DNA of 64,000 nt from DAITMV01 sp046318595 (GTDB lineage Bacteria; Pseudomonadota; Gammaproteobacteria; Burkholderiales; Burkholderiaceae_B): contig JBKCTV010000015.1 in assembly GCA_046318595.1 (NCBI GenBank), positions 62,001-126,000 on the forward strand. The letters run 5' to 3'. The notes below the pieces were generated by a model. That model saw nothing but the letters and a program-made list of their open reading frames with translations, was not told where the DNA came from and did no database searches. A program made the translations under genes and the position numbers. This document shows, in pieces, positions 58,818 to 64,000 of this stretch (the stretch's first letter is position 1; each line of letters starts with the position of its first letter).

Positions 58818-60525
58818 GGGCGGCGGGTGAGCTACGATTTTCGAACAAACGCGTGATATACCACTGCTGTGCGATAGACAAGATATTGTTCACCACCCAG
58901 TAGAGCACCAGGCCGGACGGGAAAAAGAAGAACATGAAAGAAAATAGCAGCGGCATCAGCATCATGACCTTAGCCTGTAGCGGATCTGGCGGCATGGGGT
59001 TCAGCCGAGTCTGCAGGAACATGGTTGCCGCCATCACGATGGGCAGCAAGCCGACGGGCATGTCGATGAACAGGAATTTGATGTGGAATATTTCTTCGGG
59101 AACCGTCAGATCGCGAATCCAGCCAATCCAGGGCGCATTACGCATTTCGACACTGGCGAGCAGAACCCAGTACAGCGCCAGGAAAACCGGTATTTGCACG
59201 ATGACCGGCAAACAGCCGCCGAGCGGGTTGATTTTTTCGGTGCGGTAAAGCTCCATCATCGCCTGGTTGAGCTTCATTTTGTCGCTGCCGTACTGTTCGC
59301 GCAGCTTGGTCAGACGCGGCGTCATTTTACGCATCCGGGCCATCGAGCGATAACTGGTGGCCGACAGTGGGAAAAACGCCAGCTTGACGATAATCGTTAG
59401 AAGTACGATCGCCCAACCCCAATTACCGACCAGGCTGTATAGATGCTCGAGCAACCAAAACAGCGGCTTGCAGATCATTCGCAGCCAACCGTAATCGCGC
59501 ACCAACTCCAGGCCGGGCGCCACGCCCTCCAAAGTCCGTTCGTTTTGCGGGCCGGCGTAGAGCGTCGAGTCGTAGGTCGTCGTGGCGGCCGGCGCTAGTG
59601 TTCCCAACGGGCTCAAAGTGCCAATCGCGTATAAATTATCGCTGACCCGCTTAGTGTAGATACTCCGCGGCGTATCCGACCTGGGCACGAAAGCCGAAAC
59701 AAAGTAGTGCTGCACCATCGCCACCCAGCCAGCAGAGGAATTTTTGACGTGGTCGGCCGAAGCTTTTTCGATATCGCCAAAAGCCACTTTCTGATAATAC
59801 TTTTCGGGCGTATAAACCGCCGGGCCGGTAAAAGTGCTGTAAAAATGCGAGGCTCCCGGCGCACTACCGCCGTCACGGCTGAGTTGCAGATATACGGAGG
59901 GTTGCACGGGGACCGCCGACACGTTGGTGATTTCCTGACGCAGCGCGATCGCATAGTGGCCGCGCTTGAGCGTGTAGATTTCGCTGACTTTCAAGCCGCC
60001 GCGCAGCGCTTCGAACCGCAGCTCGAGCGTATCCTGCCCAGCCGGCAGTGTGGTCGCCGACGACACCAAGGCGAACGGAGTTCGGTGATTTGGCGCCTCG
60101 GACACGCCGACCACACCGACCTGCGCCACGTAAGTACGGGCAGCGGAGATTTCAAACAAACGCGTCGAGCGGCCCGGTGCATCGGCATCTGGATAATTCA
60201 GCAGTTCGGCACCGACCAATTGCGCACCGACAGTATCGAACGTCAGTCGCAGGACATCGGTCGTCACGATAATGCGCTCGCCCTGGCTTGGCGCCTGGTC
60301 AGATGGCGGCAGCAGATTGGTGGACTGTGGCGCAGTGGGCAAGTCGTTGAGTACCGGTTTGGCGCCGGCGCCGCTGGCTGGTGACTTGGCATCAGGCGCG
60401 GGCGCCATACCGAACAGACCAGCCATCATGGATGGCCGACCTTGGGCTTTTTGCCAGTTATCCCAAAGCAGCAGAAGGGAAAACGAAAAAACCATCCACA
60501 ACACCATTCGACGAGTATCCACCAC
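58807..60525 (-). CDS. yidC: Membrane protein insertase YidC
   Basis: 572 residues. An N-terminal membrane anchor, a large periplasmic domain after a Pro/Ala-rich linker, and a C-terminal conserved core of about five membrane segments with G-C-L-P-V-I-V-Q-I-P-V-F. It inserts inner-membrane proteins, including ATP synthase a and c subunits encoded in the same window. Standard rpmH–rnpA–yidD–yidC–mnmE order. Confidence 0.97.
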   Translation of the reverse strand: MVDTRRMVLWMVFSFSLLLLWDNWQKAQGRPSMMAGLFGMAPAPDAKSPASGAGAKPVLNDLPTAPQSTNLLPPSDQAPSQGERIIVTTDVLRLTFDTVGAQLVGAELLNYPDADAPGRSTRLFEISAARTYVAQVGVVGVSEAPNHRTPFALVSSATTLPAGQDTLELRFEALRGGLKVSEIYTLKRGHYAIALRQEITNVSAVPVQPSVYLQLSRDGGSAPGASHFYSTFTGPAVYTPEKYYQKVAFGDIEKASADHVKNSSAGWVAMVQHYFVSAFVPRSDTPRSIYTKRVSDNLYAIGTLSPLGTLAPAATTTYDSTLYAGPQNERTLEGVAPGLELVRDYGWLRMICKPLFWLLEHLYSLVGNWGWAIVLLTIIVKLAFFPLSATSYRSMARMRKMTPRLTKLREQYGSDKMKLNQAMMELYRTEKINPLGGCLPVIVQIPVFLALYWVLLASVEMRNAPWIGWIRDLTVPEEIFHIKFLFIDMPVGLLPIVMAATMFLQTRLNPMPPDPLQAKVMMLMPLLFSFMFFFFPSGLVLYWVVNNILSIAQQWYITRLFENRSSPAARAG

Positions 60526-60540
60526 TATCCTTTTTAAATT

Positions 60541-60783
60541 TTATTGTCGGGGCGGGACGGGATCCCAGCCACCGGAGCACCAGGGATGACACCGGCACAC
60601 ACGCCGCAGAGCGAGCCACGAACCTTTTGCGGCACCATGCGTTTCCAACGCGACCAGCGCATAGTCCGAACAAGTCGGCAAAAACCGGCAACTGGGCGCA
60701 AGCCACGGACTAATAGCGTATTGATAGGCGCGAACCGCGTGCCTCAAGGCTTGCTGAACAGCTTTTCGAGCTCCAGCCACCAT
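60541..60783 (-). CDS. yidD: Membrane protein insertion factor YidD
   Basis: 80 residues from ATG 60783 (M-V-A-G-A-R-K-A); the longer frame to 60846 lies in rnpA and is not family-like. C-R-F-L-P-T-C-S-D-Y-A and C-R-C-H-P-W-C-S-G-G-W-D-P-V-P are the family signatures. It overlaps rnpA by 40 bases. Confidence 0.93.
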   Translation of the reverse strand: MVAGARKAVQQALRHAVRAYQYAISPWLAPSCRFLPTCSDYALVALETHGAAKGSWLALRRVCRCHPWCSGGWDPVPPRQ

Positions 60784-61109
60784 TGCTCCCGGTCTTTTTG
60801 GCCGATGTGTTGGACTGGTCGTACCAGTCTGACGAGAATGTCGCATTCAGGCCCACATGGCCCCGCCTGATGCTCGGCGCAAGCGTTTTTCTTCTTCCAC
60901 TGCACGAAAGCCTGCCGTATCAACCTTTTCAGCAAGTGCCGATCGACCGCCCTCGAAACGTGCCGCTTAGGAACCAAAATGCCTAGCCTGGCGAATCGGC
61001 AAAGCCCGCAGGAGGCTGAGGTCAACAACTGCAAACGCGCTGTGCGCCGGTAAGGGCGCTGTCGTAAAAACTCGGAAAATCCGACAGATTGCGGAATAGA
61101 TAGCAGCAA
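60744..61109 (-). CDS. rnpA: Ribonuclease P protein component
   Basis: 121 residues from a TTG at 61109. The N-terminal substrate-binding part (F-S-E-F-L-R-Q-R-P-Y) is diverged. The RNR-like motif A-V-D-R-H-L-L-K-R-L-I-R-Q-A-F replaces the more usual A-V-x-R-N-x-x-K-R; the Asn is His here. C-terminal D-I-L-V-R-L-V-R fits the fold. It helps process tRNA 5' ends. Position between rpmH and yidD is decisive. Confidence 0.88.
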   Translation of the reverse strand: MLLSIPQSVGFSEFLRQRPYRRTARLQLLTSASCGLCRFARLGILVPKRHVSRAVDRHLLKRLIRQAFVQWKKKNACAEHQAGPCGPECDILVRLVRPVQHIGQKDREQWWLELEKLFSKP

Positions 61110-61135
61110 AACCGAGTCAATCCAAAACCGGCGCG

Positions 61136-61270
61136 TCAGACCGCCAAACGGGTCCGCCCTTTGGCGCGCCGGGCGCGAATCACCGCCCGTCCACCGCGGG
61201 TGCTCATACGAACGAGAAAGCCGTGCGTACGCTGCCGGCGTACTTTGGATGGTTGGTATGTGCGTTTCAT
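61136..61270 (-). CDS. rpmH: 50S ribosomal protein L34
   Basis: 44 residues: M-K-R-T-Y-Q-P-S-K-V-R-R-Q-R-T-H-G-F and R-A-R-R-A-K-G-R-T-R-L are the classic L34 sequence. It is first in the operon reading into rnpA. A TATAAT -10 (minus strand, 61304-61309) lies upstream with a weak -35. Confidence 0.98.
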   Translation of the reverse strand: MKRTYQPSKVRRQRTHGFLVRMSTRGGRAVIRARRAKGRTRLAV

Positions 61271-61390
61271 GATATCAAACCTTGCATTGAAAATTAACCA
61301 AGCATTATAGCCACTTGACGTGAAAAATCCTAGTGCTTCGCAGCACCCGAATATCAGTGTCGTTTCATGTGAACCAAGGCTTCCGCTACA
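61271..61390. promoter_or_regulatory. rpmH–dnaA divergent control region
   Basis: 120 bases. It holds the rpmH -10 box (61304-61309), a GTGCT-TCGC-AGCAC hairpin (61333-61346) and a degenerate parS-like CGTTTCATGTGAACCA (61361-61376, 13 of 16 matches to TGTTTCACGTGAAACA). No exact DnaA box was seen. Confidence 0.6.
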
Positions 61391-62857
61391 ATGACGGATT
61401 GGCCGCCGTCTTGGAAATTCCCGCGCACCGTGATCGAAGACTTTTGGGCAACCTGTTCTGAACTACTGAGCAGGGATATGCCTGCACAACAGTACAAGCT
61501 TTGGATCAAGCCCCTGATACCGGTTCATTACGAGAAATCCGACCGGTTGTTACGCATGTCCGCACCCAACCGTTTCAAGCTGGACTGGGTGATCAACAAT
61601 TATGCGGGCCGTATCAACGAAATCGCCAATTCATTTTTCGAATCGGACACGTCGATCCGTTGGGAAATCGCTAGCCGGCCGGGCGCGCCGGAACGTTTCG
61701 CGGCGGTGGATTCGCGCACCCTGGCCGAGAAAACGCCAGTCGAGCGGTCAGACGCCAATAGCGGTAAGTCCGTCGCCCCAATACGCATCTTGAATGGGCA
61801 ACCGCCCGTCCGGCAATCCGCCGATCTGGCCTACGAACGTTCCAAACTGAACAATGAACTGATTTTCGACAATTTCGTTTCCGGTCGAGCCAACCAGCTC
61901 GCGCGGGCGGCCGCCGAACAGGTCGCAGCCAATCCAGGTGTTTCATATAACCCGCTGTTTTTGTACGGTGGCGTCGGTCTAGGCAAAACGCACCTGATTC
62001 ATTCGATCGGCAATAAAGTGCTGGAGGCTCATCCAAGCGCGGTGATCCGGTATATCCACGCCGAGCAGTATGTGAGCGATGTGGTCAAGGCTTATCAACG
62101 CAAAGCGTTCGACGAGTTTAAAAGATATTACTATTCGCTGGACTTGCTGCTGATCGACGATATTCAGTTTTTTGCGGGCAAGAACCGGACGCAGGAAGAA
62201 TTTTTCTATGCGTTCGAGCAGTTGATCGCCGCCAAGAAACAGATCATCATCACCAGCGACACATACCCGAAAGACATTCAAGGTATCGAAGAGCGCCTGA
62301 TTTCGCGGTTTAACAGCGGTCTGACGGTTGCGATCGAGCCGCCCGAACTCGAAATGCGGGTTGCCATCCTGTTGAAAAAAGCCGAGCAACAGGCCGTTCA
62401 GGTTTCGGAGGACGTGGCATTTTTCGTGGCCAAGCACATGCGCTCGAACGTCCGCGAGCTGGAAGGTGCCCTGCGGCGCATCATGGCCTACGCATCGTTT
62501 CACAACCGTCAAGTGAGTATGGATGTCGTGCGCGAAGCGCTTCGCGATATGATTTCGATCCACCATGGGCAGATTTCGGTGGAAACCATTCAGAAGACCG
62601 TTGCCGAGTACTACAAAATCAAAATTGCCGATATGTACTCGAAACGCCGTCAGGCCATCATCGTTCTGCCCAGGCAGGTGGCGATGTATTTAGCAAAAGA
62701 GCTGACGGAAAAGAGTTACATGGAGATCGGTGAGCTGTTCGGCGGTCGGGATCACACTACCGTGTTGCATGCGGTTCATAAAATCAATGACTTGCGTGGT
62801 CAGCAGACGGAGTTGAACCATTCGCTGCATGTTCTCGAGCAGACCTTGAAGGGATGA
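61391..62857 (+). CDS. dnaA: Replication initiator DnaA
   Basis: 488 residues. Domain I (~1-85) is followed by a variable linker and the AAA+ domain with G-G-V-G-L-G-K-T (193-200) and L-L-L-I-D-D-I-Q-F-F. The C-terminal DNA-binding domain carries the DnaA signature F-G-G-R-D-H-T-T-V-L-H-A. It opens oriC, which lies just downstream. Length is typical. Confidence 0.98.
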   Translation: MTDWPPSWKFPRTVIEDFWATCSELLSRDMPAQQYKLWIKPLIPVHYEKSDRLLRMSAPNRFKLDWVINNYAGRINEIANSFFESDTSIRWEIASRPGAPERFAAVDSRTLAEKTPVERSDANSGKSVAPIRILNGQPPVRQSADLAYERSKLNNELIFDNFVSGRANQLARAAAEQVAANPGVSYNPLFLYGGVGLGKTHLIHSIGNKVLEAHPSAVIRYIHAEQYVSDVVKAYQRKAFDEFKRYYYSLDLLLIDDIQFFAGKNRTQEEFFYAFEQLIAAKKQIIITSDTYPKDIQGIEERLISRFNSGLTVAIEPPELEMRVAILLKKAEQQAVQVSEDVAFFVAKHMRSNVRELEGALRRIMAYASFHNRQVSMDVVREALRDMISIHHGQISVETIQKTVAEYYKIKIADMYSKRRQAIIVLPRQVAMYLAKELTEKSYMEIGELFGGRDHTTVLHAVHKINDLRGQQTELNHSLHVLEQTLKG

Positions 62858-63095
62858 ACAAAGAGATGACGGGGGCTTTGGAAAAACTTGTATGGACTGT
62901 GGATAAATGGTCGACTTATCCACAGGTAAATGCCGATTTCGTTTTTTACGAAAAAGTAATCCACATTATCCACCGGCTGTCCAATCCCGTATACAGGTTT
63001 GGAAAAAGGACTCAAGTTTTTGAAAAGTCTATGAAAAAATGGTTTATCCCCAGGATGGGGCATGCTCTATTAACTAATCCTATAAGGAAATATAG
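62858..63095. other. Putative oriC between dnaA and dnaN
   Basis: 238 bases rich in A/T with two exact DnaA boxes (TGTGGATAA 62898-62906 and, inverted, TTATCCACA 62916-62924), plus one-mismatch boxes at 62957-62965, 62966-62974 and 63044-63052. AT-rich runs near 63000-63040 could be the unwinding element. AAGGAAA before 63096 is the dnaN ribosome-binding site. Confidence 0.8.
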
Positions 63096-64000
63096 ATGCA
63101 ACTGATACACAGCTCGCGAGATACGCTCATACGCAAGCTGCAGGTTGTCAGCAATATCGTCGAACGACGCAATACGCTGCCGGTGCTTGCCAACGTTTTG
63201 CTGCGGAAAGTTGGAACGACGATGACCCTGCTGTCAACGGATATTGAAATGCAGGTATCGACATCGGGTGATTTCGGCCTTGGCGACGAAACCGTGGCCA
63301 CTACGGTTGCCGCCCGCAAACTGCTCGATATTTTGCGTTCCTTGCCTGACGGGGCGGACGTCGGGCTCAAGCTCGACGGGCAAAAGCTGACCGTGCAGTC
63401 GGGCAAGAGCCGATTTTCCTTGCAAACGCTTCCGGCGGACGAGTTTCCTGTCGTACAGGAGCCCGCCCAGTGGCTGGCGAATGTTACGGTTAGCCAGAAA
63501 ACCTTGAAATATCTGCTGTCGATGGTCTATTTTTCTATGGCTCAGCAGGATTTGCGCTACTACCTGAATGGCGTTTTGCTGCTGGTCGAGGATGGTTTGC
63601 TACGCGCGGTCGCGACTGACGGTCACCGTCTGGCATACGCCGAAGTGCTGACGGACTCGGCAGTGAGCAAGCACGAAGTCATCATGCCGCGCAAAACCGT
63701 CCTTGAGCTGATGCGGCTGCTTGTCGATACGGACGACCCGGTGAGCGTCGACCTCGCGCACAACCAGGCGCGTTTCCAGTTTAACGAAATCGATCTGATA
63801 TCGAAGCTGGTCGAGGGTAAATTTCCCGATTATCAACGCGTCATTCCGAAAGGCCACACACAGCATTTCGTGGTCGGGCGGGAGATCTTCCTGAAGTCGC
63901 TGCAGCGCGCATCGATCCTGACGACCGATAAGTTCCGTGGGGTTCGTTGTGTCGTCAGCAATGGATTGCTGTCTGTGGTTGTCATCAATTCCGATCAGGA
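63096..64000 (+). CDS. dnaN: DNA polymerase III beta clamp, 3' end outside window
   Basis: The first ~301 residues are visible. The start M-Q-L-I-H-S-S-R-D-T-L and the phrases N-T-L-P-V-L-A-N-V-L, A-T-D-G-H-R-L-A and K-F-P-D-Y-Q-R-V-I-P are typical of the sliding clamp, which has three similar domains; about two and a half are seen. The frame runs off the right edge. It follows dnaA in the usual order. Confidence 0.97.
   Translation, partial: MQLIHSSRDTLIRKLQVVSNIVERRNTLPVLANVLLRKVGTTMTLLSTDIEMQVSTSGDFGLGDETVATTVAARKLLDILRSLPDGADVGLKLDGQKLTVQSGKSRFSLQTLPADEFPVVQEPAQWLANVTVSQKTLKYLLSMVYFSMAQQDLRYYLNGVLLLVEDGLLRAVATDGHRLAYAEVLTDSAVSKHEVIMPRKTVLELMRLLVDTDDPVSVDLAHNQARFQFNEIDLISKLVEGKFPDYQRVIPKGHTQHFVVGREIFLKSLQRASILTTDKFRGVRCVVSNGLLSVVVINSDQ

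Noticed and set aside
1..64000. CRISPR arrays, rRNA genes, prophage or toxin–antitoxin modules
   Set aside because: No regularly spaced direct repeats, no rRNA sequence and no phage structural or integrase genes were seen.

Overview
The window is a 64 kb stretch of a proteobacterial chromosome that includes the replication origin. The best fit is a betaproteobacterium. The support is gene order and family resemblance, not a database search: hemE–priA beside the atp operon, a cytochrome c5-like gene beside a Rep-type helicase, fmt–htpX–rsmB–DUF4390–ntrY–ntrX, and dprA–topB. I cannot name a genus.

Region by region. (1) 1–11.8 kb, plus strand: a type IV pilus / MSHA-like assembly locus. It holds the C-terminal end of a TPR protein (MshN-like), a GspE/MshE ATPase, a GspF/MshG platform protein, GspL/PilM-, PilO/MshJ- and MshK/PilP-like proteins, two large pilin-like proteins, a polytopic membrane protein, a one-TM protein, and three tandem near-identical major prepilins. 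(2) 12–20 kb: queH, an orphan ParA, a DUF1870-like HTH protein, a stand-alone MnmC-type oxidoreductase, topB, dprA and a LysM-family relative without a LysM domain. (3) 20.3–27.9 kb: def–fmt, htpX, rsmB–DUF4390–ntrY–ntrX, then a decayed IS4-type transposase. (4) 28.4–31.8 kb: two related sigma-54 activators flank a yqjD–yqjE-like envelope operon that has a good -24/-12 promoter. (5) 31.8–41.3 kb: a beta-propeller protein, tRNA-Arg(CCG), a cytochrome b561–YceI–YceI operon, a membrane cytochrome c, rep, priA and hemE. (6) 41.3–52.7 kb, minus strand: the nine-gene atp operon, parB–parA, rsmG and mnmG. (7) 52.7–54.3 kb: a diverged tandem duplication carrying two perfect parS sites, followed by a TauE/SafE transporter. 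(8) 54.4–64 kb: pckG, a helical-repeat protein, mnmE, yidC, yidD, rnpA, rpmH, then divergently dnaA, oriC with DnaA boxes, and the start of dnaN.

Functional themes: chromosome replication and segregation (dnaA, oriC, dnaN, parAB, parS, rep, priA, topB), tRNA wobble-base modification (mnmE, mnmG, MnmC oxidase, queH), membrane energetics (ATP synthase, cytochromes) and a surface pilus.

The most unusual structures are the parS-containing tandem duplication with vestiges of mnmG and tauE, a small family of diverged intergenic repeats found in gaps between genes, the triplicated pilin genes, and the sigma-54 island around the yqjDE-like operon.
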